Positions 25,520-34,826 of a DNA stretch of 64,000 nt are shown one piece after another; position 1 is the first letter of the stretch, and each line of letters opens with the position of its first letter. The notes below the pieces were generated by a model. That model worked only from the letters and a program-made list of their open reading frames with translations. It ran no database searches and was not told the origin of the DNA. A program made the translations under genes and the position numbers. The DNA lies in the NCBI GenBank assembly GCA_963737285.1, contig CAVTRT010000001.1, positions 496,001 to 560,000 on the forward strand, written 5' to 3'. This DNA is from Trebonia sp963737285 (GTDB taxonomy: Bacteria > Actinomycetota > Actinomycetes > Streptosporangiales > Streptosporangiaceae).

Positions 25520-26831
25520 GCGTGCCGTAGGCGCCCGCGGCCGCCAGGTAGCACGCCCCGACCGCGATGACGACGGAGTAGGACTTCCCGCTGCCTGGCA
25601 AGAACGGCAGGGCGATCGCTGGGCCGAGCACGTAGGTGACGTTGTAGACCATGTCCTGCAGGGCGAACATCCGGCCCAGGTACGCGTCGTCCGCCCACCT
25701 TTGCAGGATCGTGTCGACGCAGATCTGCACGCACTGCGCCGACAGGCCCATGAGGAAGCCGAGGACGAGGAACGGCACCTGGCTAAAAGTTGTACCGAGC
25801 CCGATCGTCGCCAGCCCCCCGATGGCGAGCCACCCGGTGATCCAGGCGTCCATGCTGATCCGCTTGGTGCCCACCGGGGTGATCACGGCTGCGAGGCCGA
25901 AGCCGATCGCGGTGGTGGCCACCAGCCCCGTCGCGTGGCTGAGCGCGGCGTTTCCGTTGCCACTGGGATAGAAGTAATTGCGGTACAGCAGCAAGCCCTG
26001 GATGACGATCAGGCCATACAGCGCGCGGTGCACGCCCAGCGAGCCGAGGGCATAGGCCGCCTTGCGTCGCTGGCCCAAGTGGCGCAAGGCCGCCCACAGG
26101 CTCCGGGCGATGGCCGCGATCTCGGCCGCGACGCTGGCCCGCGGCTGCCCAGCTGACAGGCTGTCCGGACCGAGGAGGCCGCGGCTCATCCGCAGCCCAA
26201 GGAGCGCTGCCAGCATGAAGAACACGGCGCTGACCAGCAGCGTGGCCGCCGAGCCGACGTTACTCCCGCCCAGCGCGAGCCGGATCCCGAGGCCAACCAG
26301 GCCGCCGACGAACCCGACGATCGTGCCGCAGGTCGGCGCGACCGAGTTGGCCATCACCAGCTTGTCGGGCCGCACGACGTGCGGGGTAGCAGCGCTCAGC
26401 GCCGCCAGGAAGAACCGGCCCGCGCCGAGGGTGGCCAGCACGCAGATGTAGAACGGAAGCCGCGTCTGGCCGGCGAACACGATGAGGGAGGCGACGATTA
26501 CCAGCGCGCCCTGGATCAGCGCGCCCCAGACGACGATCTGGCGGCGCGACCAGCGGTCGATGAAGACCCCGATGAAGGGGCCGATCAGTGAGTAGGGCAG
26601 GTAGAGGACAGCGAACGCCTCGACGGCCGCGAGGGCGTCGGGGAACGTCGTGGCACTGAAGAACACGTACGCCGCGAAGCCGGCGCTGAAGACGCCACCG
26701 CCGCCCTGGGCTACGAGCCGGACGGCGAACAGCTTGCGGAAGTCCCGCTCGGCGAGCACGGTCCGCAGGTCGGCGACGAACGACGACCTCCGGCGTGGGC
26801 CTGCGGGGACCGGTTCTGCCTGCGCGGACAC
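25452..26831 (-). CDS. Major facilitator superfamily transporter
   Basis: The 459-aa product has about 12 hydrophobic segments in two six-helix halves, with the loop 2-3 MFS motif in GPFIGVFIDRWSRRQIVVWG (residues about 80-100). Substrate unknown. Start GTG 26831. Converges on pcnA with a 68-bp overlap of coding ends; an MFS gene at this place is common in relatives. Confidence 0.85.
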   Translation of the reverse strand: MSAQAEPVPAGPRRRSSFVADLRTVLAERDFRKLFAVRLVAQGGGGVFSAGFAAYVFFSATTFPDALAAVEAFAVLYLPYSLIGPFIGVFIDRWSRRQIVVWGALIQGALVIVASLIVFAGQTRLPFYICVLATLGAGRFFLAALSAATPHVVRPDKLVMANSVAPTCGTIVGFVGGLVGLGIRLALGGSNVGSAATLLVSAVFFMLAALLGLRMSRGLLGPDSLSAGQPRASVAAEIAAIARSLWAALRHLGQRRKAAYALGSLGVHRALYGLIVIQGLLLYRNYFYPSGNGNAALSHATGLVATTAIGFGLAAVITPVGTKRISMDAWITGWLAIGGLATIGLGTTFSQVPFLVLGFLMGLSAQCVQICVDTILQRWADDAYLGRMFALQDMVYNVTYVLGPAIALPFLPGSGKSYSVVIAVGACYLAAAGAYGTLMLRRGSQARSPQTAPTAAARR

Positions 26832-26908
26832 TTCCAGAGCTTAACCCCCGCCTTACTCGTAACGGAAATGGCAACCTGCCCCGGGGATTTCTGCCGCCGC
26901 CAGTGGCC

Positions 26909-26942
26909 ACGGGCCGGAGTCCCAGTAGGGATTCCGGCCCGT
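26909..26942 (-). terminator. Hairpin terminator after ino1
   Basis: A 15-bp stem with one G-T pair (26909-26923 with 26928-26942) and loop AGTA follows the ino1 stop by 22 bp and precedes the MFS start. No U-tract. Confidence 0.7.
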
Positions 26943-26964
26943 GCGGCATGCCAGCAGGTAGCGG

Positions 26965-28044
26965 CTAGCGCTCTACTTCCCCGGCGATGAACTTCTCGAC
27001 CAGGTCGCGGCAGACGTCGTCGCCGAACTGCTCCGGCGGGGACTTCATGAAGTAGGAGCTCGCGGAGACGATCGGGCCGCCGATGCCGCGGTCCTTGGCG
27101 ATCTTGGCGGCGCGCACGGCGTCGATGATGACGCCGGCCGAGTTCGGTGAGTCCCACACCTCGAGCTTGTACTCAAGGTTCAGCGGCACGTCGCCGAACG
27201 TCTTGCCCTCCAGTCGCACGAACGCGAACTTCCGGTCGCCAAGCCACGGCACGTGGTCCGACGGTCCGATGTGGACGTCGGCCTTAGCCATCTCGCGCGA
27301 GATCTGGGAGGTGACCGACTGCGTCTTGGAGATCTTCTTCGACTCCAGCCGGGTCCGCTCCAGCATGTTCATGAAGTCCATGTTGCCGCCGACGTTGAGC
27401 TGGTAGGTGTGCAGCAACTCGACGCCGCGGTCCTCGAACAGCTTGGCCAGAACGCGGTGCGTGATGGTGGCGCCCACCTGCGACTTGATGTCGTCGCCGA
27501 CGATCGGAACGCCGGCCTCGGTGAACTTGGCGGCCCACACCGGGTCGGAGGCGATGAACACCGGCAGCGCGTTGACGAACGCGACCTTGGCGTCGATGGC
27601 GCACTGGGCGTAGAAGCGGTCCGCCTCCTCAGAGCCGACCGGCAGGTAGGACACCATCACGTCGGCCCGGGCCTCGCGCAGTGCCGCGACTACGTCCACG
27701 GCCGACTCGTCGGACTCGTCGACGATCTCACGGTAGTACGCGCCCAGGCCGTCAAGCGTCGGGCCGCGCTGCACGGTCACCCCGAGCGGCGGCACCTCGG
27801 TGAACTTGATCGTGTTGTTCTCGCTGGCGAAGATCGCCTCGGAGACGTCAACGCCAACCTTCTTGGCGTCCACGTCGAACGCGGCGACGATCTCGACATC
27901 ACCGACGTGGTAGTCGCCGAACCTGACGTGCATGAGGCCAGGTACACGGGCGTCGTCCGCGGCGTCCTTGTAGTACTCAAGGCCCTGGACGAGCGAGCTC
28001 GCGCAGTTGCCCACCCCCACGATGGCGACGCGTACTTTACCCAT
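26965..28044 (-). CDS. ino1: Inositol-3-phosphate synthase
   Basis: Converts glucose 6-phosphate to 1D-myo-inositol 3-phosphate, the precursor of mycothiol and phosphatidylinositol in actinobacteria. The 359-aa product starts with a Rossmann fold VAIVGVGNCASSLVQG (residues 5-20) and contains GDDIKSQVGAT, LNVGGNMDFMNM and SPNSAGVIIDAVRAAKIA, all conserved in the short actinobacterial form. ATG 28044. A padR gene lies 64 bp upstream on the same strand. Confidence 0.95.
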   Translation of the reverse strand: MGKVRVAIVGVGNCASSLVQGLEYYKDAADDARVPGLMHVRFGDYHVGDVEIVAAFDVDAKKVGVDVSEAIFASENNTIKFTEVPPLGVTVQRGPTLDGLGAYYREIVDESDESAVDVVAALREARADVMVSYLPVGSEEADRFYAQCAIDAKVAFVNALPVFIASDPVWAAKFTEAGVPIVGDDIKSQVGATITHRVLAKLFEDRGVELLHTYQLNVGGNMDFMNMLERTRLESKKISKTQSVTSQISREMAKADVHIGPSDHVPWLGDRKFAFVRLEGKTFGDVPLNLEYKLEVWDSPNSAGVIIDAVRAAKIAKDRGIGGPIVSASSYFMKSPPEQFGDDVCRDLVEKFIAGEVER

Positions 28045-28108
28045 CAGGATCGCTCCTTCTCATTCAAGGGATCACTATCGAAGGTCATTCGGTTATGTTG
28101 CCGAGTCC

Positions 28109-28741
28109 CTACTCAGCGGAGCCGACAGAATGATCCCCGTCGGTTCGGCTTTGCTCCGAACGTCGCTCGGAGGCGATCAGTTCGTTCAGCCACCGCACCT
28201 CGCGCTCCACTGACTCAAGGCCATGACGCTGGAGTTCAAGTGTGTAGCTGTCCACCCGCTCGGCGGTGCGGGCGAAGGCCGCTCGCACCGCTTCCATGCG
28301 CTCTTCCAGTCGGCTGCGGCGTCCTTCTAGGATCCGCAGCCGGATGTCAGCCCGGGTCTGGCCGAAGAAGGCGAAGTGGACGCCGAACTCCTCGTCCTCC
28401 CAGGCGGCCGGGCCGGACTCGGCTAGCAGGTCATGCAGCCGCTCCTTGCCCTCGGCGGTCAGCCGGTAGACGATCTTCGACCTGCCCTTGGTGACGCCGG
28501 CCTTGCCGGCACCGCCACGGGCGACGACGCTGCGGGGTGTCCCGGATGCGTTGTCCTCCTTGGCGATCAGACCCTCTTCATACAGCTTGTTCAGGCATGG
28601 GTAGAGGGTCCCGTAAGACAGCGCCCGGAACGCGCCGAGCAGGGAGTTCAGCTGTTTGCTCAGCTCGTAGCCATGCATCGGTGTCCGATGCAGCAGCCCG
28701 AGCACGGCGAACTCCAGCACGCCAGTCCGGTTGCGGCCCAC
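28109..28741 (-). CDS. PadR family transcriptional regulator
   Basis: A 210-aa winged-helix repressor: LEFAVLGLLHRTPMHGYELSK (helix 1-2) and FRALSYGTLYPCLNKLYEEGLI (recognition helix and wing) at residues 8-60, an inserted loop with GTPRSVVARGGAGKAGVTKG, and a coiled-coil dimerisation region with RLEERMEAVRAAF. Ligand unknown. It sits directly upstream of ino1 on the same strand, as in other actinomycetes, so it may control ino1 as well as itself; palindromic elements lie upstream. Confidence 0.88.
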   Translation of the reverse strand: MGRNRTGVLEFAVLGLLHRTPMHGYELSKQLNSLLGAFRALSYGTLYPCLNKLYEEGLIAKEDNASGTPRSVVARGGAGKAGVTKGRSKIVYRLTAEGKERLHDLLAESGPAAWEDEEFGVHFAFFGQTRADIRLRILEGRRSRLEERMEAVRAAFARTAERVDSYTLELQRHGLESVEREVRWLNELIASERRSEQSRTDGDHSVGSAE

Positions 28742-28776
28742 GGCATCCCCCAGTGGGTAGGGTACGGGTGTATCTG

Positions 28777-28840
28777 CCGATACCTCTACCCGATAGCTCG
28801 GTCTGATATCTCAGGCCGATATCTCGGTTCGATATATCGG
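28777..28840. promoter_or_regulatory. Repeated CCGATA/TATCGG operator-like elements upstream of padR
   Basis: Within 64 bp there are CCGATACCTC, CCGATAGCTCGG, TGATATCTCAGG, CCGATATCTCGG and TCGATATATCGG; the last contains a perfect 10-bp palindrome CGATATATCG (28830-28839). They lie 36-100 bp upstream of the padR start and look like multiple binding sites of PadR itself (inference). The rest of 28742-29282, the divergent interval between padR and the PBP gene, shows no gene. Confidence 0.5.
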
Positions 28841-29282
28841 ACGTTGGTCCCCAGCATACGTAAGCACCCCCCGGAGGGCAACCGTTCGTAAGCGACGTCA
28901 CGTAACGAACCTTGCGCATGCGTGTGAGCACGTACGGCAGTCGACCTGGGTCGCTGGGCCGCCCACATCGGACAGAATGACTACGGAATACGGCGAATTA
29001 GGCATCTGTCTAGGTGATGTCTGCCAGAGTTGACGCTGGAACCACCTCGCTACGCCGTATGTTCCGGTTCTGGTGAGTCACCTGCGCGGCGCCGACGCCG
29101 CACTGGGGCGGCCAATGACGACGGGCTGGCCTGAGGCGTAGCACGGTTGTTTAGAGCTAAATCACGCACCATGGGTGCGCCGAACCCGCAGGCGCGGGTG
29201 AACGTACGAGGTAACGTGTGGGTTCGTCATCCCAGCCGGAACGAGCGACGAACGGGCTCGCTCACAGCCACAGCGAGGACGT

Positions 29283-32200
29283 GTGAGTAGCGATAACTTG
29301 AACGGGCCGGACTGGCCCGCTGGGGGACGGGAAGCGTACGACAACGCCGACGGCGACTTGTGGGGAGGCCCCGGCGCGAACGGCTCAGGCCGCGGGCAGC
29401 AGGGCGGCGGGAGTTCGCGCCAGCAGTACCCAGGCGAACAATATCCCACCCAACAGGGCGGATACTCTCAGCAGTCAGGTCGCTACAACGGGCCACGGGG
29501 TGGCTACGGCGATGGCCAGCAGCGCGGCCGCGCCCGGCAGCAGGACGGATACGGCGGTCGGGGTAGCAGCCAGGACGGCCAAAGCGGCCAGGATCACCAA
29601 GGCGCGCGTGGGCACCAGGGCGGCTCAGGTTCCCGGGATGGCTATGGCTCCCAAGGTGGCCGGGGCGGCTACGGGGGCGGACAGCAGCAGTGGGACGGCG
29701 GGCAGCAGGGCGGCGCGGGCCGGGCGGGCGGCGGCAGACCGCAGCCCACGGGGCGCGGCCGCGGGCATGACGGTTCCTGGGGCGACTCAGGTGACGCGGC
29801 CCGTGCTCAGGCAGGTGCGCGCGGCGGCTTCGGTGCCACTGGTCGCCCCTCCGGGAACACGGGGCGGCACAGTGCTGACCGGGGCTCTGGCAGTGGCGGT
29901 GACAATGACTGGCGCAGCAACGGCTGGGATCCGTCCGGTGCCGGCCACGATGGGCAAGGCGGGCGGCCAGGCAGTGGCTGGGGCGGCTACCGCGATGAGA
30001 TCCGCCGCGGGTTCGACCGCGTTACTGGCGGCTTCCAGGCTGCGACTGGACGGTTCACGGGCTCGTTCCGCTCCGTGGGAGAGCAACTGAGCGGCCCGCT
30101 GCGCGCGGTCGGCGACCGCTTCCCCCGCCGCGGAGGTCAGGGCACCTACAGCGGCCAGGGCGGGTACGGCGGCCAAAGCGGGTACGGCGGCCAGGGCGGC
30201 CAGGGCGGGTACGGCGGCCAGGGTGGCCAAAGCGGGTACGGCGGCCAGGGCGGGTACGGCGGGCCGGAGGATCCCTTCGCCACCCGGGTTGGTGGCTCGG
30301 CCGACCCCTACCCAACGCGGGTCGAGCCGGGTGGTCCCGGCTTCCCGGGTGGCCGTGGTCCGGGCGGTCCGGGCGGTCCGGGCGGTCCGGGCGGGCGCGG
30401 CCCCGGCGGTCCAGGCGGCCGTGGTCCCGGCAGCCCTAGTGGTCCCGGCGGGCCTCCTGGCGGCCGGCGAGCAAAGCTCAAGGGCGACTGGTGGCGGCAC
30501 TGGACCTGGAAGAAGGCCAGCATCGTCGTTGGTGCCTCCTTCGGCGTGTTCATCCTGATCCTCGTTGGCGCCTTCTTCTACCTGTACAGCACCACCCAGA
30601 TCCCGACCTCTTTGGCCTCTGACGTCTCAGACCAGAACTCCACGGTCTACTACAGCGATGGCACCACGCCGATCGGCACGTTCAGCCTCGTCGACCGGAC
30701 GGACCTGACCTTCAGCCAGATCCCGGTGAACCTGCAGAACGCGGTGCTCGCGGCCGAGGAGCGCGGCTACTGGACCGACGGCGCGATCTCCCCCGAGGGC
30801 ATCCTGCGCGCGGCCTACGACGACATCAAGAGCAGCGGTGGCAACGAGTCAGGCGGCTCGACGATCACCCAGGAGTTCGTCCGCCAGTACTACAGCTACG
30901 ACATCATCGGGACCCAGCAGACCGTGACCCGGAAGATCAAGGAGATCTTCGTCGCGGAGAAGCTTTCCAAGCAGGAGAGCAAGCAGTGGATCCTGACGAA
31001 CTACATGAACACGATCTACCTCGGCGACAACGCCTACGGCGTGCAGGCCGCGGCCGAGACGTACTTCGGCGAGCCGGTGAGCAAGCTGACCGTCGCCCAG
31101 GACGCGGTCATCGCCGCGATGATCCAGCAGCCGGCGAACTACCCGCTCAAGCAATACCGGCCTGAACTCATCGCCCGCTGGCGGCAGTACGTGCTGAAGG
31201 GCATGGTGTCGATGGGCAAGCTCAGCCAGGCGCAGGCGAACTCCATGAAGTTCCCCACGCTGCTGACCGACTCGCCCAGCTACCAGGTAGAGCAGCAGTT
31301 CGGCATCGCGAACCCGAGCGATACCTGGGCGCCGTACGTCATGAACGTCGTCGCGAACGAACTGGAGGGCGTCGACGGCTACACGCTGACCGATCTGGAG
31401 ACCGGCGGGTACAAGATCGTCACTTCGATCAGCAGGCCAATGGAGCAGGAGCTCTACAAGGCGGTCGACTCCAACGTCCAGGCGATGGCGGCCGACGGCG
31501 GGCCGCTCCCGTCGTACGCGCTCATTGGGGCGGAGCTGCAGAACCCCAGCAACGGGCAGATCCTCGCGATGTACCCCGGCGTGGGGGAGGACGTGTCGGC
31601 GAAGGAGTGCGCCGAGAAGGACTGCAAGGACAACACCGCCGTCTACACCCGCGAGCAGGTCGGGTCCTCCTTCAAGCCGTATGTTCTGTCCCAGGCCGTG
31701 ATCGAGAAGATGAACGTGAAGACCAGCGTCCTGGACGGGTACGGGCCGGTGTCGTGGATTCCGCCGGACAGCGAGCCCATGACGCTGTCCGCCAACAACA
31801 AGGCGCAGGCGCAGTCCGACTGGTACGCGGTGACCAACGACGGCAGCGCCAACTACGGCCCGATGACCGTACAGAACGCCTTCGCACAGTCGTCCAACGT
31901 CGCCTTCACCGACCTCATTCACCGGGTTGGCACGCAGAACGTCGTCAACCTGGCGGCGAAGATGGGCGTGAACGTGTCGTCGTACGCCAGCGGCGGCTCT
32001 GGCCTGCAGGATGACGTGGGCGAGGTCGGCATGGCGCTGGGCATCGCGTCCATCTCGGTCAACGAGCAGGACACGATGCTGTCGACGATCGACAATGGCG
32101 GCACCTATCACCAGGCGCACCTGATCGTGTCGGTCACCGCGCCTGGCCAGAACCCGGTCTACGGTAAGTACCAGTCGCACGAGGTGCTGACCCCGAACCA

Positions 32201-32981
32201 GGCGGCGGAGGTCCAGTGGGCGATGTCCACCGTCGTCATAAACGGCACCGCCGGGGGCAACATCGACATAGCCAACAACGGGCGCGAGGTCATCGGCAAG
32301 ACCGGCACTACAGACAATGCCCAGTCGGCGTTCTTCATCGGAGCAATCCCGCAGTACGCGCTGTCTGTGGGCATCTGGACCGAGAACCAGAGCAGTAACA
32401 CCACGCAGACGCTGAACGGCCTCGGCGGCAGCGCTAGCGGCGGTTACGGCGGTGCCTGGCCGGCCAGTATCTGGAACACCTTCGCCAACGCGGAGTTCGC
32501 GCAGCTCCCGGTGAAGAGCTATACCCAGCCGGCCTTCACCGGGAGTAAGTGGGTCCAGGTGCCTAAGCAGCCGGCGAAGAAGAAGGCCAAGCCCAAGACG
32601 AAGCCCACCTCGACGTGCAGGCCGAATGACCCCACCTGCTCGCCAGGAAAGGGCGGCAAGGGACCACGTCCGGGTCCTCCGAGCGCTCCCGTGACCACAC
32701 CATCCCCGCAGCCGTCGAAGACCTGCCTGTCCCAGGCGTTCTGCTCGACGCCAAGCCCAACGCCCACGGCCACCGGTAACCCCAGTAGCAGTCCGGCGCC
32801 GTCGGCAACGGCCGGCAACGGGCAGGGTGGCGGCGGCGGGGGGACCAAGGGGTCAGCCACCGTGCAGTCGGGAATCGCGGTCGGAGGCGTGCTGTCCGTG
32901 GTTCCCGGGTCCTTGCTGTGGACCAGGGCGTCCCGCCGTCGCCGCAGAGATCGTAAAAAAGAGAGAAGACCGGTTACATAA
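29283..32981 (+). CDS. Class A penicillin-binding protein with long low-complexity tail
   Basis: Bifunctional peptidoglycan glycosyltransferase/transpeptidase, 1232 aa, much longer than the usual 700-850. About 400 N-terminal cytoplasmic residues are Gly/Gln/Tyr/Arg/Pro-rich (GYGGQGGQ and GGPGGPGG repeats). One membrane helix follows (VGASFGVFILILVGAFFYLY, about 415-436), then GT51 (AAEERGYW near 491 with the catalytic Glu; ESGGSTITQEFVRQYY), then the transpeptidase with Ser 795 in GSSFKP, SSN, and GKTGTT near 1006. The C-terminus is Pro/Thr-rich with a hydrophobic segment and an Arg/Lys tail. Start GTG 29283. Confidence 0.92.
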   Translation: MSSDNLNGPDWPAGGREAYDNADGDLWGGPGANGSGRGQQGGGSSRQQYPGEQYPTQQGGYSQQSGRYNGPRGGYGDGQQRGRARQQDGYGGRGSSQDGQSGQDHQGARGHQGGSGSRDGYGSQGGRGGYGGGQQQWDGGQQGGAGRAGGGRPQPTGRGRGHDGSWGDSGDAARAQAGARGGFGATGRPSGNTGRHSADRGSGSGGDNDWRSNGWDPSGAGHDGQGGRPGSGWGGYRDEIRRGFDRVTGGFQAATGRFTGSFRSVGEQLSGPLRAVGDRFPRRGGQGTYSGQGGYGGQSGYGGQGGQGGYGGQGGQSGYGGQGGYGGPEDPFATRVGGSADPYPTRVEPGGPGFPGGRGPGGPGGPGGPGGRGPGGPGGRGPGSPSGPGGPPGGRRAKLKGDWWRHWTWKKASIVVGASFGVFILILVGAFFYLYSTTQIPTSLASDVSDQNSTVYYSDGTTPIGTFSLVDRTDLTFSQIPVNLQNAVLAAEERGYWTDGAISPEGILRAAYDDIKSSGGNESGGSTITQEFVRQYYSYDIIGTQQTVTRKIKEIFVAEKLSKQESKQWILTNYMNTIYLGDNAYGVQAAAETYFGEPVSKLTVAQDAVIAAMIQQPANYPLKQYRPELIARWRQYVLKGMVSMGKLSQAQANSMKFPTLLTDSPSYQVEQQFGIANPSDTWAPYVMNVVANELEGVDGYTLTDLETGGYKIVTSISRPMEQELYKAVDSNVQAMAADGGPLPSYALIGAELQNPSNGQILAMYPGVGEDVSAKECAEKDCKDNTAVYTREQVGSSFKPYVLSQAVIEKMNVKTSVLDGYGPVSWIPPDSEPMTLSANNKAQAQSDWYAVTNDGSANYGPMTVQNAFAQSSNVAFTDLIHRVGTQNVVNLAAKMGVNVSSYASGGSGLQDDVGEVGMALGIASISVNEQDTMLSTIDNGGTYHQAHLIVSVTAPGQNPVYGKYQSHEVLTPNQAAEVQWAMSTVVINGTAGGNIDIANNGREVIGKTGTTDNAQSAFFIGAIPQYALSVGIWTENQSSNTTQTLNGLGGSASGGYGGAWPASIWNTFANAEFAQLPVKSYTQPAFTGSKWVQVPKQPAKKKAKPKTKPTSTCRPNDPTCSPGKGGKGPRPGPPSAPVTTPSPQPSKTCLSQAFCSTPSPTPTATGNPSSSPAPSATAGNGQGGGGGGTKGSATVQSGIAVGGVLSVVPGSLLWTRASRRRRRDRKKERRPVT

Positions 32982-32987
32982 GCAGAA

Positions 32988-33022
32988 CGGGCAGTCCCCC
33001 GGTCCTCCCGGGAGGCTGCCCG
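32988..33022. terminator. Hairpin between the PBP gene and the convergent endonuclease IV-like gene
   Basis: CGGGCAG (32988-32994) pairs with CTGCCCG (33016-33022), with further imperfect pairing of the inner C- and G-rich arms. It is 7 bp after the PBP stop. No U-tract. Confidence 0.65.
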
Positions 33023-33073
33023 CCTCGCGTTGCTGCTGCGCGAACGCCCACTGCTCAGGGCTGGCTGCTTGGC

Positions 33074-33113
33074 CGCTGAGGGTGGTCAGGCGCTGAGGGT
33101 GGTCAGGCGCTGA
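33074..33113. repeat. 17-bp tandem duplication across the stop of the endonuclease IV-like gene
   Basis: The unit CGCTGAGGGTGGTCAGG occurs at 33074-33090 and 33091-33107, with a third partial copy CGCTGAGG at 33108. The stop codon lies in the last full copy, so the duplication extends only the 3' flank. Confidence 0.8.
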
Positions 33114-33930
33114 GGCTGGTCTGCAGCCAGTGGATGTCGCTGGCCAGGCCGGCTTCTGGCGTCTCGCAGACGACCGGGGCACCGGCGGCGCGCACCACGT
33201 CGAGCAGCACATCCTTGTCAATCGTCCCGCTGTCGCCGGGCTTGCCGGGCGAATGACCCCCCGCCCCCCCGACGATGTTGGCATGCCGGTCCGCGCCAGA
33301 GCCGAATGGGTCGCGCGAGTTGTTGCAGTGCACCAGGTCGATCCGGCCGGTGATGGCCTTGACCCGGTCAACGACGTCCGCCAGGTCGATCCCGGCCGAA
33401 TTCGCGTGGCAGGTGTCCAGGCAGAGCCCGACCTCGCCGCCGCCCTCGGCGGCGTGCGCCACAGCATCCCACAGCCGGGCGAGGGACTCCAGCGACTTGG
33501 CCATCGCGCCGTTCCCGCCGGCGGTGTTCTCGATGAGCAACCGCAGTGGCCGCTCGATCCGCTCGATCGCCTTCACCCAGTTCTCCACGCCAGTGGCCGG
33601 GTCGGCGTCCGCCGTCACGTGGCCGCCATGCACGATCAGCCCCTTCGCGCCGATCGAGGCGGCGGCCTTCAGCTGCTGGTCCAGGAGCTTGCGGCTGGGG
33701 ATGCGGATGCGGTTGTTGGCGGTGGCCACGTTGATCACGTAAGGCGCGTGGATGTAGATGTCCACGTCCGCCTCGGCATAGGAGTCCCGGACGGCGGCCG
33801 GGTCGCCGCCAGGAATCACCGGGCCCTTCCAGCCCTGCGGATCGCCCAGGAAGAACTGCGCCGTGCCCGCGCCGCACGCGACCGCGTCAGCGAGGGGATT
33901 GTCAGTGTGAAAGTGGCCACCGATACGCAT
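33103..33930 (-). CDS. Endonuclease IV-like TIM-barrel protein (AP endonuclease 2 family)
   Basis: The 275-aa product has the metal-ligand pattern of the endonuclease IV / xylose-isomerase-like fold: HAPYVINVA, LIVHGGHV, LLIENTAGG, GLCLDTCHANSAG, LVHCNNSRDPFGSGADRHANI, and a final CETPE. It probably cleaves abasic sites with Zn ions, though sugar-phosphate isomerases share the fold. ATG 33930. Convergent with the PBP gene. Confidence 0.85.
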   Translation of the reverse strand: MRIGGHFHTDNPLADAVACGAGTAQFFLGDPQGWKGPVIPGGDPAAVRDSYAEADVDIYIHAPYVINVATANNRIRIPSRKLLDQQLKAAASIGAKGLIVHGGHVTADADPATGVENWVKAIERIERPLRLLIENTAGGNGAMAKSLESLARLWDAVAHAAEGGGEVGLCLDTCHANSAGIDLADVVDRVKAITGRIDLVHCNNSRDPFGSGADRHANIVGGAGGHSPGKPGDSGTIDKDVLLDVVRAAGAPVVCETPEAGLASDIHWLQTSLSA

Positions 33931-33960
33931 AGTCGCGAGTGTAAGCGCTGGCCACCCCCG

Positions 33961-34320
33961 CTACCCCCCGAACCCGCCGTGGGCCAGGCCGAGCGCGAAC
34001 CCGACAAACCCGCCGATGATCCCGGTCACGACCAGCACCCGCTGCTCCGTGGTGGCCGAGAACATCTGGACGCCAAGGCCGCCCACCATGGACACGAGGC
34101 CCGTTGACGCGTCGATAGCCGCCCAGGCCACGCCACCTGCCGCACGGTCGTTGCGGATCACGATGGCGAGGACGAAGGACACTAGGCCTATGAGCAGGAC
34201 CAAGACCGCCGCCCTGTTGAGCAGCTTGTGCGGCTTTCCGTCAGAGTTCAGCGTGAGGCGAAGGCGTCCCGAGTGAGGTGTGGGAGACCCTGACGCAGGA
34301 GTGGGATGGGACCCGGTCAT
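33961..34320 (-). CDS. Small membrane protein of unknown function
   Basis: The 119-aa product has three hydrophobic segments (VLVLLIGLVSFVLAIVI, a weaker one at GLVSMVGGLGVQMF, and VVTGIIGGFVGFALGLAHGG). Pro/Thr/Ser-rich N-terminus. I do not recognise the family. It is divergent from rpsF with a 170-bp interval and 30 bp from the endonuclease IV-like gene on the same strand, so the two may be cotranscribed. Confidence 0.65.
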   Translation of the reverse strand: MTGSHPTPASGSPTPHSGRLRLTLNSDGKPHKLLNRAAVLVLLIGLVSFVLAIVIRNDRAAGGVAWAAIDASTGLVSMVGGLGVQMFSATTEQRVLVVTGIIGGFVGFALGLAHGGFGG

Positions 34321-34378
34321 AGTTGCTCTGGTTCCCCCGCATTCGCGGCCTGAACCCCTCGGACCGCTGGTACTGTTG

Positions 34379-34459
34379 GTGGCTACGGATCGGTAGCCCC
34401 ACTGCGAAGAGCGCGGCAGCGGGCGGGTCCGTTCCCTCCTGCCACGGAGAGACCGTGGC
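34379..34459 (+). promoter_or_regulatory. Possible structured leader of rpsF
   Basis: Two small hairpins lie in the 170-bp region upstream of rpsF: GGCTAC/GTAGCC around 34380-34397 and GCCACGG/CCGTGGC (34441-34459, loop AGAGA). Leaders of rpsF are autoregulated by the S6:S18 complex in several phyla, but the conserved motif cannot be confirmed by eye. Confidence 0.3.
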
Positions 34460-34490
34460 CGCGTCAGTCCAGAGGAGGCTCAGGACGCTC

Positions 34491-34781
34491 ATGCGCCATT
34501 ACGAGATCATGATCATTCTCGACTCGAACCTTGAGGAGCGTGCGATCCAGCCGTCGCTCGAAGGGTTCCTCAAGGTCGTGACGAGCAACGGCGGCACGGT
34601 CGCCAAGCTCGACATCTGGGGCAAGCGTCGGCTCGCCTACCAGATCGAGAAGAAGGCCGAGGGCATCTACGCCATCGTCGACCTGACCGCAGAGCCAGCG
34701 ACCGTCCAGGAGCTCGATCGCCAGCTCAACCTCAATGAGGCCGTGCTGCGGACCAAGGTCCTGCGGCCCGAGCACCGGTAA
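34491..34781 (+). CDS. rpsF: 30S ribosomal protein S6
   Basis: A 96-aa small-subunit protein starting MRHYEIMIILDSNLEER and ending AVLRTKVLRPEHR, typical of actinobacterial S6. ATG 34491 with AGAGGAGG about 12 nt upstream. First gene of rpsF-ssb-rpsR-rplI. Confidence 0.96.
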   Translation: MRHYEIMIILDSNLEERAIQPSLEGFLKVVTSNGGTVAKLDIWGKRRLAYQIEKKAEGIYAIVDLTAEPATVQELDRQLNLNEAVLRTKVLRPEHR

Positions 34782-34826
34782 GCCAAGCCAAGCCAAGCCC
34801 GGACCTACCAGCGACTGGAGCATCTC

